Below are positions 8,491 to 17,669 of a DNA stretch of 64,000 nt, in pieces. A program made the position numbers and the translations under genes. The first letter of the stretch is position 1. The number at the start of each line of letters is the position of its first letter. The notes beneath the pieces are model-generated. The model was not told the origin of the DNA, did not search any database, and saw only the letters and a list, made by a program, of their open reading frames with translations. The DNA comes from an uncultured Thiohalocapsa sp. (GTDB lineage: Bacteria > Pseudomonadota > Gammaproteobacteria > Chromatiales > Chromatiaceae): contig NZ_CAJXYK010000014.1 in assembly GCF_913063425.1 (NCBI RefSeq), forward strand, positions 45,307 to 109,306. The letters are read 5' to 3'.

Positions 8491-9063
8491 ATGTCTGCGC
8501 AAGAAGGCCGGCGCGGCCGCAGCAGCACCCGGGGTCGCCTAGGCAAGCTCATTGCAGTTGTCCTGTTGTTCGTCTTCGGCGTGGCCTTTGCCGGCGCCTT
8601 CAACGCCGGTATGGCCTACACCAACGAGATGGAATTCTGCGTCTCGTGCCACACCATGGAAATCAATTACAACGAATATAAGGAAAGTCTTCACTACAAG
8701 AACCAGTCCGGCGTTCAGGCCACCTGCGCCGATTGCCATGTGCCGAAGCCCTTCGTGCCGAAGATGATCACCAAGGTCATCGCGGCGAAGGACGTCTACC
8801 ACGAGATCATCGGCACCATCGACACGCCGGAGAAGTTCGAAGCCCACCGCTGGGACATGGCCACGCGGGTCTGGGACAAGATGCGCCGGTCCGACTCCCG
8901 CGAGTGTCGCTCCTGTCACGAGTTCGGCAACATGGACCTCTCCGAGCAGGGGCGCTCCGCCCGCAGCCGCCATTCCCGGGCGGAGGAGAAGGGACAGACC
9001 TGCATCGACTGCCACACCGGTGTCGTGCACCTGGAGCCCTTTGAGCCGGACGACGACGCATGA
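8491..9063 (+). CDS. NapC/NirT-type tetrahaem cytochrome c
   Basis: A 190-aa membrane-anchored multihaem cytochrome. One N-terminal TM helix (about 19-40, LIAVVLLFVFGVAFAG) is followed by four haem-binding motifs: CVSCH 50-54, CADCH 79-83, CRSCH 139-143 and CIDCH 171-175. Number and spacing fit the NapC/NirT quinol-dehydrogenase family, which passes electrons between membrane quinol and periplasmic redox proteins. The start is ATG 8491 with GAGG just upstream; a GTG at 8479 is an alternative. It overlaps the ankyrin gene (ATGA at 9060-9063) and lies upstream of fccAB, so it may link sulfide oxidation to the quinone pool. Confidence 0.88.
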   Translation: MSAQEGRRGRSSTRGRLGKLIAVVLLFVFGVAFAGAFNAGMAYTNEMEFCVSCHTMEINYNEYKESLHYKNQSGVQATCADCHVPKPFVPKMITKVIAAKDVYHEIIGTIDTPEKFEAHRWDMATRVWDKMRRSDSRECRSCHEFGNMDLSEQGRSARSRHSRAEEKGQTCIDCHTGVVHLEPFEPDDDA

Positions 9064-10166
9064 GCGCCGCCACCGATGCCGCCACCGGCCCCCGCGCGTC
9101 GATCACGCGACGTGCTCGCCACGGCCTGCGTCACGGCCTGAGCAAGCTGGCCCCGGGACTGGCACTGACCCTTGCCCTCGGCACCGGCCCCGCGCTCGCC
9201 GAGGCACCGGCGACGAGCGCTGACGACGGTGTGCAGGCCGGGAGCCGGGTCCGTTCACCGGAGGCGGCACGGAGCGATATCGCTGGGGATCACGACGGCG
9301 ACCTCGGCAAGGACCTGCGCATCGCCGCAATGATCGACGACGCGCACCAGGTGGAAACGCTGCTCGCCACCGGCGCCGACGTGAATGCCGCGAGCCGCTT
9401 CGGCAAGACGGCGCTGATGTTCGCCGTGGAGGGCGGCAACCTGAACACCACCGCGCAGCTGCTCAATCACGGCGCCGACGTCAACGCGCGCACCGCCGCC
9501 GGCTGCACGGCACTCACCTTCGCCGCCGAGAACGGCCACATCGGCCTGACGGCGCTGCTCATCGAGCGCGGCGCCAACGTGCACGACCGTACCCGCGCCG
9601 GCTGGGACTCGCTGATGATCGCCGCGCGTTACGGCATCGCGCAGATGGTGCAGCAGCTCCTCTTCCGGGGCGCAGACCCCAAGGCCGCCGACAAGGATGG
9701 CCGCACAGCGCTGATGCAGGCCGCCGTCCGGGGCCACACGGACGTGGTGCAGCTGCTGCTCAACGCCGGCGCCGACGTGGACGCCCGCGACAACGAGGCG
9801 GCCACCGCGCTTATCATCGCCGCCGACGCCGGCCACGTGGACACGGTGGAGACGCTGCTCGCCTACGGCGCCGACGTGAACGCCCGCGACGCCCTCGGCG
9901 CCACGGCGCTCATCTGGGCCGCCAACCGCGGTGATGCGGCTGTGGCAAGGACCCTGCTTGCCCACGGCGCCGACCCGAACATCAAAGATCACGACGGCAA
10001 CTTCGCGCTGCGCGAAGCCGTCGCCACCCGACACAACGACCTCATCGCCCCACTGCTGGAGCACCGCGCCGACCCCGAGCTCACCGACGCCGAGGGCAGG
10101 ACCGCCGCGGACCTGGCACGGGTGAGCGGTAACGACGAGGCCGTAACCGCCCTGATTCAACCCTAG
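9060..10166 (+). CDS. Exported ankyrin-repeat protein
   Basis: A 368-aa protein with a long N-region and signal-peptide-like hydrophobic core ending in ALAEA (about residues 28-48). From about residue 85 to the end lie eight or nine 33-residue ankyrin repeats with clear G-x-TAL and LL-x-x-GADVNA signatures. It is translationally coupled to the upstream tetrahaem cytochrome through a four-base overlap, so a scaffold or assembly role for periplasmic cytochromes is plausible, as proposed for other ankyrin proteins encoded beside redox enzymes. The last codons (I-Q-P-stop) are the first unit of the tandem repeat that follows. Confidence 0.85.
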   Translation: MSAATDAATGPRASITRRARHGLRHGLSKLAPGLALTLALGTGPALAEAPATSADDGVQAGSRVRSPEAARSDIAGDHDGDLGKDLRIAAMIDDAHQVETLLATGADVNAASRFGKTALMFAVEGGNLNTTAQLLNHGADVNARTAAGCTALTFAAENGHIGLTALLIERGANVHDRTRAGWDSLMIAARYGIAQMVQQLLFRGADPKAADKDGRTALMQAAVRGHTDVVQLLLNAGADVDARDNEAATALIIAADAGHVDTVETLLAYGADVNARDALGATALIWAANRGDAAVARTLLAHGADPNIKDHDGNFALREAVATRHNDLIAPLLEHRADPELTDAEGRTAADLARVSGNDEAVTALIQP

Positions 10167-10294
10167 GCTCAACCCTAAGCTCAGCCCCAATGGCTCAGCC
10201 CCAATGGCTCAGCCCCAATGGCTCAGCCCACCAATGGCTCAGCCCACCAATGGCTCAGCCCAAATGGTGCAGCACCAGTGGCTCAGCCCCAGCC
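10155..10294 (+). repeat. Tandem 12/14/16-bp repeat starting in the ankyrin stop codon
   Basis: Successive units are ATTCAACCCTAG (the last three sense codons plus stop), GCTCAACCCTAA, three copies of GCTCAGCCCCAATG, two copies of GCTCAGCCCACCAATG, then GCTCAGCCCAAATG, GTGCAGCACCAGTG and GCTCAGCCCCAGCC. The array fills most of the gap before fccA. It could arise by slippage at the 3' end of the gene and could extend the transcript between ankyrin and fccA. It is not a CRISPR: there are no spacers. Confidence 0.85.
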
Positions 10295-10417
10295 GGGGCT
10301 GCACCGGTGCCCAGATGCACGGATCATGCGACCGCGAGCGGTTCCGCAGTCCGGCATGGCGGAGCGTCGCACCTCCGCCCGATCCGCAAAGCCTGATCAT
10401 TCCGTGAAGGAGGAAGT

Positions 10418-11068
10418 ATGGCCAAAGCAACGATGATAACGGCCCTTGTGAGCGGCGCACTGGCCCTGGGCCTGTCCGCCGGCGCCATGGCCGACGACGA
10501 CATGCCCACGGGCAAGATGCTGGTGGACACCTGCGCCGGCTGCCACGGCACCAACGGCAACAGTGTCGGCCCGGCCTCGCCCACCATCGCCGCCATGGAC
10601 CCCTACGTTTTCGTGGACATGATGGTCGCCTTCGCCGAGGAGGACACCTACTCCACCATCATGGGCCGCATCGCCCGCGGCTACACCGAAGAAGAGTACG
10701 AGCTGATGGGCGAGTACCTGCACAGCCAGCAGTTCCAGCCGGCGGAGCAGGAGTTCGACCAAGCCCTGGTGGACAAGGGTGCCGAGCTGCATGACAAGTA
10801 TTGCGAAAGGTGCCACATCGAGGGCGGCAAGCCGGTGCCGGATGAAGAGGATTACTACATCCTCGCCGGTCAGTGGACGCCCTACGTCGAGTACGCCATG
10901 AGCGACTTCCGCGAAGACCGGCGCATCCTGCCGAAGAAGATGGGCCGTAAGCTGGAGCGCATGCTGGAAGCGGAGGGCGAAGAGAGTCTCGCCGCCCTCT
11001 ACGCCTTCTACGCCGCGTACACGGACTTCGAGAGCTTCGGCGCCGGCGACGATGACGACGACGAATAA
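10418..11068 (+). CDS. fccA: Sulfide dehydrogenase (flavocytochrome c), dihaem cytochrome subunit
   Basis: 216 aa with a typical signal peptide ([20 protein letters not shown], cleavage after AMA). It has two class I haem motifs, CAGCH (39-43) and CERCH (129-133), one per cytochrome domain, matching the size and arrangement of FccA. The C-terminus is an acidic tail (GDDDDDE). It lies 21 bases before fccB and starts at ATG 10418 behind a strong AAGGAGGAAGT ribosome-binding site. FccA accepts electrons from the FAD of FccB during periplasmic sulfide oxidation and passes them to soluble c-type cytochromes. Assignment rests on the adjacent, clearly identifiable FccB. Confidence 0.88.
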   Translation: MAKATMITALVSGALALGLSAGAMADDDMPTGKMLVDTCAGCHGTNGNSVGPASPTIAAMDPYVFVDMMVAFAEEDTYSTIMGRIARGYTEEEYELMGEYLHSQQFQPAEQEFDQALVDKGAELHDKYCERCHIEGGKPVPDEEDYYILAGQWTPYVEYAMSDFREDRRILPKKMGRKLERMLEAEGEESLAALYAFYAAYTDFESFGAGDDDDDE

Positions 11069-11089
11069 GCGAGCAGGAGGACCAGCCAC

Positions 11090-12376
11090 ATGAGCATGAA
11101 CAGACGTGATTTCGTCAAAGCCACCGGCGCCGTCGCGGCGGTGGGCGCCCTCGGCGCGCCGACCATTGCCCTGGGCCAGGGCAAGAAGGTCGTGGTGGTC
11201 GGCGGCGGCACCGGTGGAGCCACCGCGGCCAAGTACATCAAGATGGCGGACGACAGCATCGACGTCACCATCATCGAGCCGAACAAGGACTACTACACCT
11301 GCTACATGAGCAACGAGGTCATCAGCGGCGTCCGCCAGCTGGATGACATCAAGCACGGTTACGACGGCCTCAAGGCCCGCGGCATCAAGGTCGTCCACGA
11401 GGCCGCCACCGCCATCGATCCCGAGGCCAAGGTCGTCAAGACCGCCTCCGGTGAGTTTCCGTACGACCGCTGCATCGTCTCCCCGGGCATCTCCATCCTC
11501 TACGACAAGATCGAGGGCTACAGCAAGGACGCGGCGCAGAAGATGCCGCACGCCTGGAAGGCCGGCGAGCAGACCAAGCTCCTGCGCAGCCAGCTGGAGG
11601 CCATGGACGACGGCGGCCTGGTGATCATCGCCGCGCCGCAGAACCCCTTCCGCTGCCCGCCCGGACCCTACGAGCGCGCGAGCCAGATCGCGCTGTACCT
11701 GAAGGAGGCCAAGCCAAAGTCGAAGGTCATGATCCTCGACAGCAAGCAGAAGTTCTCCAAGCAGGGCCTGTTCACCCAGGGCTGGGAGCGCCTGTACGGC
11801 TTCGGCACCGACAACAGCATGATCGAATGGCAGCCCGGGCCGGACGCCGGCGTCAACCGGGTGGACCCGGAGACCATGACCGTCTACACCAACTTCGACG
11901 AGTACAAGGCCGCAGTGGTCAACGTGATCCCGCCGCAGGCGGCAGGGCAGATCGCGCTGGACGCTGGTCTGGCGGACGACAGCGGCTGGTGCCCGGTGGA
12001 CATGAAGACCTTCGAGTCCACCCAGCATGCGGGCATCCACGTCATCGGCGACGCCGCCATCGCCACAGCCATGCCCAAGTCCGGCTATTCCGCCAACAGC
12101 CAGGGCAAGGTGGCCGCCGCCGCCGTGGTGGCCCTGCTGAACGGCGAGGAGCCCGGCGTGCCCTCCTACGTCAACACCTGCTACAGCATCATCGGCAAGG
12201 ATTACGGCATTTCCGTCGCTGCCGTGTACCGGTTGAGCGAGGACGGCACCACCATCGCCGGTGTCGAAGGCGCAGGCGGCCTCACGCCGTCGGACGCACC
12301 GGACTTCGCCCTCGCCCGCGAGGTGGAGTACGCCTACAGCTGGTACGACAACATCGTGCACGACATCTTCGCCTGA
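11090..12376 (+). CDS. fccB: Sulfide dehydrogenase (flavocytochrome c), flavoprotein subunit
   Basis: 428 aa with a Tat signal ([20 protein letters not shown]) followed by a Rossmann FAD motif [14 protein letters not shown]. Cys71 in [10 protein letters not shown] corresponds, after removal of about 29 residues, to the Cys that binds FAD covalently in Allochromatium FccB. Cys189 ([10 protein letters not shown]) and Cys364 (VNTCYSIIG) match the redox-active pair. The FAD-linking and redox cysteines are thus all present, and the enzyme should oxidise sulfide to sulfur/polysulfide in the periplasm with FccA. Tat export implies folding with FAD in the cytoplasm. A strong intrinsic terminator follows. 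Confidence 0.95.
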   Translation: MSMNRRDFVKATGAVAAVGALGAPTIALGQGKKVVVVGGGTGGATAAKYIKMADDSIDVTIIEPNKDYYTCYMSNEVISGVRQLDDIKHGYDGLKARGIKVVHEAATAIDPEAKVVKTASGEFPYDRCIVSPGISILYDKIEGYSKDAAQKMPHAWKAGEQTKLLRSQLEAMDDGGLVIIAAPQNPFRCPPGPYERASQIALYLKEAKPKSKVMILDSKQKFSKQGLFTQGWERLYGFGTDNSMIEWQPGPDAGVNRVDPETMTVYTNFDEYKAAVVNVIPPQAAGQIALDAGLADDSGWCPVDMKTFESTQHAGIHVIGDAAIATAMPKSGYSANSQGKVAAAAVVALLNGEEPGVPSYVNTCYSIIGKDYGISVAAVYRLSEDGTTIAGVEGAGGLTPSDAPDFALAREVEYAYSWYDNIVHDIFA

Positions 12377-12436
12377 TGCCGAGCGGGCGCCGGTCAACGG
12401 AATAAGGCCCGCCCGCCCAGCGCAGCACCGACGTGC

Positions 12437-12460
12437 AAGGGGCCGCAGGGCCCCTTTTTT
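12437..12460 (+). terminator. Intrinsic terminator after fccB
   Basis: AAGGGGCC, loop GCAG, GGCCCCTT running into six T residues: a classical rho-independent terminator 60 bases after the fccB stop. It closes the cytochrome/ankyrin/fccAB unit. Confidence 0.85.
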
Positions 12461-12819
12461 GTGCCTGCCCACCGGCGCAGCCAAGGCGCCGGTGACGATG
12501 CCGCACAGGCCGACTGATACCGCGCAATATGCGCGGAGTCGCGCCTGTCTCGGCCCGCGTTGCCGCGGCATAATCCGCAGCCGAGACGGGTTGGACCCGC
12601 GCTGACGGTCAGCGCGCTGTCATCACCCAGCCGGCTGCATACCCCAAAGAGGGCGCCCGTGGACTGAGCCGGAGACCCGCTGAGCGAGGTCGCGGCACGT
12701 CTGCACCGACAGCGCCTGCCGCCGGTCCGAGTACCGGGTCTCCTCGCCTTGCACAGGCAATGCCGATCCACGGCCATCGCCGCAGAACAACAGCACCAGA
12801 TCACCGCCGGAGAGAGTAG
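12461..12819. other. Intergenic, one short hairpin only
   Basis: No gene supported. A 9-bp perfect hairpin (CACCGGCGC, loop AGCCAAG, GCGCCGGTG) lies at 12470-12494 but has no T-run. A GGAGAGAGTAG ribosome-binding region precedes the next start at 12820. Confidence 0.4.
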
Positions 12820-14808
12820 ATGTCCACGCACACCGACCAAGATCCGAACCTCTGGAAAATCCTCTTCTGGCTCTTGTTGGCCTGCCTCATCGGCGTCTAT
12901 CTGATCTACGACCATCACACCGGCCTGGTGCAGGCCAAGCTCGGGCGCGCCGAGGCCGCCCTCGCCGATGCCCGTGGGCGTCTCGCGTCGGTGGACAGCG
13001 AGCTCGCCGAGCGGGCCGAGGCCACCGCGAGCGCCGAGCAGCGGATCGCGGCACTGCGCAAGGAGCACAAGGCCGCCTCCGAGGCACTGGAGGCGAGCCA
13101 TGCCGACGCCTTGTCGTCCCTACAATCCCAGCACGCAGACGCCGTCCAGGGCCTGAAGTCCGAGCACTCCGCCGCCGTCGAGGCCATGCAGCACGAGCAC
13201 ACCCAGCGGGTGAGCCGGCTCGAGAGCGACCTCGCCGCAGCGCGGCAAGCGGCGGCGGACATGGAAGCGGCGCTGGCCACCGCAAGCGAGGAGCGTGCCT
13301 CCATGGAGCAGGAGCTCGCGCAGAACAAGGCCTCGGTGACGGCGCTCAACGAGCGGCTGGTGGAGATCACCGAAGAGAACCACGAGCTGAACGCCAAGCT
13401 CGCCGCGGACAACGAGACCATCGCCGGCCTCAATTACGAGCTGAACAGCGCGAACCAGCTGGAAGCGGCCCTGCGCGACAAGCTGGAGCGCGGCGCCGCA
13501 CGCCAGGAGCGCCTGCAGACCCTGGTGGACAAGGAGGAGGCCGCCATTCTCGACCTTCAGGACAAGCTCGTGGCCTTGACCCGGGAGCGCGAGGTCCTCG
13601 CCGCGCGCGCCGACGACGCCGCCAACAAGGTGGCCGGCGAGCCCACCGAGTGGCAGGAGGAGCTCGCCGCGAGTCAGGCCGTGGTCGCCGAGCTGAAGGC
13701 GGAGCTGGAAGCGGCGGTGCAGGAGCGCGAAGAGGCACAGGCCAGGGTGGCGGCCGGCGCCGCCGACGACGGCGCGGCCGAGGCCCGCACAGGCGAGCTG
13801 GAGGCAGCCCAGACCCGCATCGAGGCCCTCGAGGCGCAGACGGCGGAGCTGGAGCAGCAGCTCGCCACCCGCGATGCGGCGCTTGCCAAGGCGCGGGAAG
13901 AGGCTGCCGCGGCCGCCGATGCCGCGGACACCGCGGCGCTGGAGGCGAAGATCGAATCGCTGCAGGCGGAGCAGACATCCCTCGCCCACGCCCGCGAGGC
14001 CGCGGAAACCGCCGCCGCCGAAGCCCAGGCGGCCCTGGAGCGCGAGCGGGCGGCGCTCGCGGAGATCCGCGCCGCCCTCGACGCCGAGCACGCGCAGCGC
14101 CTCGCCGACGCCGATGCCGAGCTGACGGAAGCGAAAGCAGCGCTCGCAGAGCAGCAGGCGGCGCTGGCAGCCGAGCTTGAGGCGGCCCGCCAGGCGCAGG
14201 CCGACGCAGACGACGCCGACTCGGCCCGCATCGCCGAGCTGGGCGCACAGGTGGAGGCATTATCCGCCGACCTCGCCGAGGCCGAAGCGGCAGGTGCTGC
14301 GCTGGAGGCCAAGCTCGCCGCCGCCGAGGCCGCCCACGGCGAGGCCCTGGCCGCGGCGCAGGCCGCCGGCGAGGCCTCGGCCGAGCGCATCCGGGCACTC
14401 TACAGCGAGGCCGCGGAGCTCGGCGGCCGACTCACGGACGAGGGCATCCTGCTGAGCCTCGCCGGCGACGAGCTGCAGTTCCCCTCCGGTGCGGCCACCC
14501 TGCCCGAGGGTGACCTGCCGGCGCTGGACCGCATCGCCGACTTCCTCAAGGCACAGCCGGGGCTCACCATCCGCATCGAAGGGCACACCGACAGCTCGGG
14601 CAGCGCGGAGATCAACCAGGCGCTGTCGCTGGCGCGGGCCGAGGCGGTGATGCAGGCCCTGGTGGCGCGGGGCGTACCCGCCGGGCGCATCAGCGCCGCC
14701 GGTCTCGGCGCGGAGCGGCCCATCGCCGACAACGCCACCGAGACCGGTCGGCGCGAGAACCGCCGGGTGGAGGTCTACGCCGTGCGCCAAGGCGAGGGCG
14801 AGGGCTGA
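12820..14808 (+). CDS. Inner-membrane-anchored coiled-coil protein with C-terminal OmpA domain
   Basis: 662 aa. One TM helix near the N-terminus (about 12-30, ILFWLLLACLIGVYLIYD) precedes about 500 residues of Ala/Glu/Arg-rich heptad coiled coil (about 35-540). A C-terminal OmpA-like peptidoglycan-binding domain (about 545-660) contains IEGHTDSSGSAEINQALS, RAEAV and the closing RRENRRVEVY motif. The design, anchor plus rod plus peptidoglycan-binding end, suits a cell-envelope spacer or tether that spans the periplasm. The coiled coil is extremely alanine-rich. It appears monocistronic. Confidence 0.85.
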   Translation: MSTHTDQDPNLWKILFWLLLACLIGVYLIYDHHTGLVQAKLGRAEAALADARGRLASVDSELAERAEATASAEQRIAALRKEHKAASEALEASHADALSSLQSQHADAVQGLKSEHSAAVEAMQHEHTQRVSRLESDLAAARQAAADMEAALATASEERASMEQELAQNKASVTALNERLVEITEENHELNAKLAADNETIAGLNYELNSANQLEAALRDKLERGAARQERLQTLVDKEEAAILDLQDKLVALTREREVLAARADDAANKVAGEPTEWQEELAASQAVVAELKAELEAAVQEREEAQARVAAGAADDGAAEARTGELEAAQTRIEALEAQTAELEQQLATRDAALAKAREEAAAAADAADTAALEAKIESLQAEQTSLAHAREAAETAAAEAQAALERERAALAEIRAALDAEHAQRLADADAELTEAKAALAEQQAALAAELEAARQAQADADDADSARIAELGAQVEALSADLAEAEAAGAALEAKLAAAEAAHGEALAAAQAAGEASAERIRALYSEAAELGGRLTDEGILLSLAGDELQFPSGAATLPEGDLPALDRIADFLKAQPGLTIRIEGHTDSSGSAEINQALSLARAEAVMQALVARGVPAGRISAAGLGAERPIADNATETGRRENRRVEVYAVRQGEGEG

Positions 14809-14996
14809 GCCCGCAGGGCCTGCACCGGCCTGCACAGACCGCCGCTCTGCTCCCTCTGCTCCCCGGTGGCGCGGGCTTTCGGGCGGCGTCCGGCCGGGTC
14901 TTGAGCCTGAGAGATGCTGCTGAGCCTGTGCGGTGCGTGGGGCGTGGGGCGTCCGCGCCGGGCATCGAGCCCGGCGCGGACGCGGGCCGACAGGAT
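14809..14996. other. Gap between convergent genes, nothing recognised
   Basis: Non-coding stretch between the OmpA-type gene and the tandem-repeat array. Open frames here have no protein-like pattern. Confidence 0.4.
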
Positions 14997-15136
14997 GTCG
15001 GCGCTCCCAGGTCGGCGCTCCCAGGTCGGCGCTCCCAGGTCGGCGCTCCCAGGTCGGCGCTCCCAGGTCGGGGCTCCCGGGTCGGCACTCCCGGGTCGGC
15101 GCTCCCGGGTCGGCGCTGCCCGGTCAGGACTCCCGG
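14997..15136. repeat. Ten tandem copies of a 14-bp unit, GTCGGCGCTCCCAG
   Basis: Five near-perfect copies of GTCGGCGCTCCCAG are followed by five that drift (GTCGGGGCTCCCGG, GTCGGCACTCCCGG and so on to GTCAGGACTCCCGG). The array ends four bases from the stop codon of the minus-strand kinase gene (15141). The gradient from perfect to degenerate copies suggests growth from the distal end. No spacers, so not a CRISPR. Confidence 0.9.
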
Positions 15137-15140
15137 GCGT

Positions 15141-16784
15141 TCAAGCCGACAGCAGTCGTGCCAGCCGATCGAGCGCCGGCGGCTCGCGGCTGTCGATGAA
15201 GATGGCCCGCGCCCGCTCGGCCGGTGTCAGCGCTTCGCGTGCCCCGAGCTGGCGCTCCAACACCGCGAGGTCCGCCTCGGAGGCGTCGTCCCCGGCGGCG
15301 TAACGCCCGGCCACGCGGCGGCGCAGCACGGACACGGGCGCATCCAGCGCCAGAATGTCGAAGGGGCAGCCGTGGGACTCCGCCAGCAAGCGAAACGCCC
15401 GGCGCCGCACCGCCGACAGAAAGGTGGCATCCACCAGCACGCCATAGCCCAGCCGCAGGCATTCGCCGGCCAACTGCAACAGACGCGCATAGGTGCGCTC
15501 GCCGGCATCGGCGGCGTAGATGCCGGCGCCGGGCTGCGCGTCGGTACGCGCCAGGGGCGGGAGTCCGAACAGGCGCTTGCGCTCCACGTCCGAGCGGATG
15601 TGAATGAGCGGCAGCTGCGCCGCCAGCGCCAGGGCGAGCGAGGTCTTGCCGGACCCCGAGAGCCCGCACAGGATCATCAGCCGCGGTGCCTCGGGCTGGC
15701 AGCTCAAGGCGAGCGCCCGGCGCACATAGGCGCGCAGGGTGTCGTCCTGCGCAGCATCGCCGTGGTGGTGCTGGGCCGCACCGATGGCGGTGACCTTGGC
15801 CCGCACCATGGCCCGGTAGACGCCATAGAACCGCAGCACGGCCAGCGCGGCATAGTCGCCGCTGTGCATGAGATAAGCATTCAGCAGCCGGCGCGCCTGT
15901 GCCGTCTCCCCCGCCTCGGCGAGGTCCATCAGCAGGAAGGCAAGCTCGCTCGCGGTGTCGATCCAGCGCAGGTCGGGGCTGAACTCGATGCAGTCGAAGA
16001 TCAGCGGCCGGCCGTCGAGCACCGCGATGTTCCCGCGATGCAGGTCGCCGTGACCCTCGCGGATGTGCCCGTTGCGCCGACGCGCCGCCAGGGTCTCGGC
16101 GAGAACCTCCGCCTGGGTCCGTGTCCACTGCTCCAGCCGCAGCAGCTGTGCCGCGAGGTGACCTTGCGGGGTGACGGCGTCGCGGATCACCGCGAAATTC
16201 TCCACCATGAGTGCAAGCACCTGCGCCGGCTCACCGTAGTCGGTGTCCCGGGCGGCGACGGGCGCATCGGCATGGAATGCAGCGATGCGTGCCGCCAGTG
16301 CATCGGCGATCTCCGGCGTCAGCGCCCGCTGTGTCAGGAGTGCCGATTGCGCGAAGCGGCGCATGTGCACGGCATACTCCAGCACCGGGCCGTCGCCGCC
16401 GAGCTGCGGCGCCTGCGGCGTGCCCGTGATGGCGACGACGCCGAGGTAGAGCTCGGGCGCCAGCCGGCGGTTGAGCCGCACTTCCTCGTGGCAGAAATGG
16501 CGGCGGCGCGCCAGCGTGGAGAAATCGAGGAAGCCCAGGTCCACGGGCTTCTTCAGCTTGTAGGCGTCCTCGCCGACAAGCAGCACCCGGGAAATGTGCG
16601 TCTCGTGCACGGCGACTTCCCCCGCCGCCCCCAACCGCTCCCCCAGCCGCTCCACCAGCGCCGCTTGCCGACGGTCAACAGATTCGCGCTCAGAGGCGGA
16701 ATCAGCGCCCTGGGTGCTTGCGCAACACACTGTTTCTCCCCATGATTGGGACATTGAGACACACACAATCAGAGCCGAGGTCAA
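15141..16784 (-). CDS. Bifunctional APH-like / P-loop kinase protein
   Basis: Up to 547 aa. The N-terminal half resembles aminoglycoside-phosphotransferase-like kinases ([15 protein letters not shown], catalytic-loop-like [10 protein letters not shown], then [14 protein letters not shown]). The C-terminal third is a P-loop kinase domain with Walker [17 protein letters not shown] (about residue 375) and [12 protein letters not shown]. This fusion is a common, poorly characterised bacterial family; the natural substrate is unknown, and antibiotic resistance should not be assumed. The start is uncertain: 16784 or the ATG near 16757 would leave almost no promoter space before the divergent DUF2892 gene at 16787. 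Confidence 0.8.
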   Translation of the reverse strand: MTSALIVCVSMSQSWGETVCCASTQGADSASERESVDRRQAALVERLGERLGAAGEVAVHETHISRVLLVGEDAYKLKKPVDLGFLDFSTLARRRHFCHEEVRLNRRLAPELYLGVVAITGTPQAPQLGGDGPVLEYAVHMRRFAQSALLTQRALTPEIADALAARIAAFHADAPVAARDTDYGEPAQVLALMVENFAVIRDAVTPQGHLAAQLLRLEQWTRTQAEVLAETLAARRRNGHIREGHGDLHRGNIAVLDGRPLIFDCIEFSPDLRWIDTASELAFLLMDLAEAGETAQARRLLNAYLMHSGDYAALAVLRFYGVYRAMVRAKVTAIGAAQHHHGDAAQDDTLRAYVRRALALSCQPEAPRLMILCGLSGSGKTSLALALAAQLPLIHIRSDVERKRLFGLPPLARTDAQPGAGIYAADAGERTYARLLQLAGECLRLGYGVLVDATFLSAVRRRAFRLLAESHGCPFDILALDAPVSVLRRRVAGRYAAGDDASEADLAVLERQLGAREALTPAERARAIFIDSREPPALDRLARLLSA

Positions 16785-16786
16785 CC

Positions 16787-16987
16787 ATGTCCATCGAACG
16801 CATCGTGCTCGCCGTCGCCGGCAGCTTCATCCTCATCTCCGTCATCCTCGCCTACACCGTGAGCGAATGGTGGCTGCTGTTCACCGGCTTCGTGGGCCTG
16901 AACCTGCTGCAGTCGGCCTTCACGGGGTTCTGTCCCCTGGCGACCATTCTGAAGAAGTTCGGCAAGGAGCCGGGCCCAGCCTTCTGA
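16787..16987 (+). CDS. DUF2892 (YgaP-type) two-TM membrane protein
   Basis: 66 aa. It opens [20 protein letters not shown] and ends [18 protein letters not shown]. The RI-x(n)-G start, two TM segments (about 6-24, 28-45) and the FCP-x-x-x-x-L-K-K-G pattern define DUF2892, the membrane part of YgaP-like rhodaneses. Here it is free-standing, without a rhodanese domain. It starts at ATG 16787 behind GCCGAGG, and an intrinsic terminator follows. The role is unproven; a link to sulfane sulfur or thiol handling is suggested only by family. Confidence 0.8.
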   Translation: MSIERIVLAVAGSFILISVILAYTVSEWWLLFTGFVGLNLLQSAFTGFCPLATILKKFGKEPGPAF

Positions 16988-17039
16988 CCGGCCTTATGCG
17001 CCCCTCGTCGAACGGCGGCTCGCACCTCCGAGCACGCGA

Positions 17040-17065
17040 CAAAGGCCCCCGAGCGGGGCCTTTTT
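17040..17065 (+). terminator. Intrinsic terminator after the DUF2892 gene
   Basis: AAAGGCCCC, loop CGAGC, GGGGCC then TTTTT: GC-rich hairpin with a T-run about 55 bases past the stop codon. Confidence 0.8.
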
Positions 17066-17114
17066 CGTTGCACCTGACACGCCCGGACCGCTGCGGTGGG
17101 CCGGCGCTCGGGGC

Positions 17115-17579
17115 TCATTGCAGATAGCGACCCGCGGAGCCCAGCATCGCCGTCGCCAGCCCGAGGGCGAGGTTGATCAGGATGATGCGCCGGATGGTGG
17201 CGACCCGTGCCGCCGCCCCAGCCCAGTCCTGCTCGCCCACGCGCTGGCCCAACGCCCGATAGGGGACGAAGTAGATGTAGGCGAAGAGCGCCGTCATGAC
17301 CAGCGCCAGCGCCATCATCACGTGCACATGCCAGCCCATGGCGCCGTCGTAGATGCCGAGGAAGATCCAGAAGCCGCTGGCCCAGAGCACCACGACGGCG
17401 AGCCACACCCAGACGAAGAAGCGGTCGAACACCGCGAGCAGGAGCGGCAGGCGCTGCGGCGGCTCCAGACGCCGCTGGGCCGACTGGCGCAGCGCGAAAT
17501 GCGCGAAGAACATGCCGCCGATCCAGATCACGGTGGCAAGCTGATGCAGGGCGATGGCGATGGCGAGCTGAAGCGTCAT
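17115..17579 (-). CDS. CopD-family integral membrane protein
   Basis: 154 aa with four TM helices. The first carries IALHQLATVIWIGGMFFAHF, the histidine and W-x-GGMFF pattern of CopD-like and related cytochrome-b-type membrane proteins. Later helices contain further histidines (HVHVMMALALVM), which may bind haem or metal. Its ATG at 17579 lies about 90 bases past the 6-phosphogluconolactonase stop, so the two may be cotranscribed on the minus strand. The substrate (copper or haem) is not decided by the sequence. Confidence 0.7.
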   Translation of the reverse strand: MTLQLAIAIALHQLATVIWIGGMFFAHFALRQSAQRRLEPPQRLPLLLAVFDRFFVWVWLAVVVLWASGFWIFLGIYDGAMGWHVHVMMALALVMTALFAYIYFVPYRALGQRVGEQDWAGAAARVATIRRIILINLALGLATAMLGSAGRYLQ

Positions 17580-17669
17580 GGTACTGCGTTGCTCTGAGGT
17601 GACGAGAACCGGTCGGGAAAAGGCTGGGTGACGGCCCGGGCTGCGCTGCGGGCCGGCGCGGTCCGCGGC

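Noticed and set aside
12470..12494. Second terminator after fccB
   Set aside because: A 9-bp hairpin without a T-run on either strand; the true terminator lies just upstream at 12437-12460.
10397..12571. 724-codon minus-strand frame opposite fccA-fccB
   Set aside because: The antisense of strongly identified fccA and fccB; the translation has no motif.
14997..15136. CRISPR array
   Set aside because: Units are contiguous 14-mers with no spacers and no cas genes nearby. The same reasoning applies to 10155-10294 and 51725-51834.
15141..16784. Aminoglycoside resistance gene
   Set aside because: The APH-like half is fused to a P-loop kinase domain, a common housekeeping-type family with no resistance-specific signature or mobile context.
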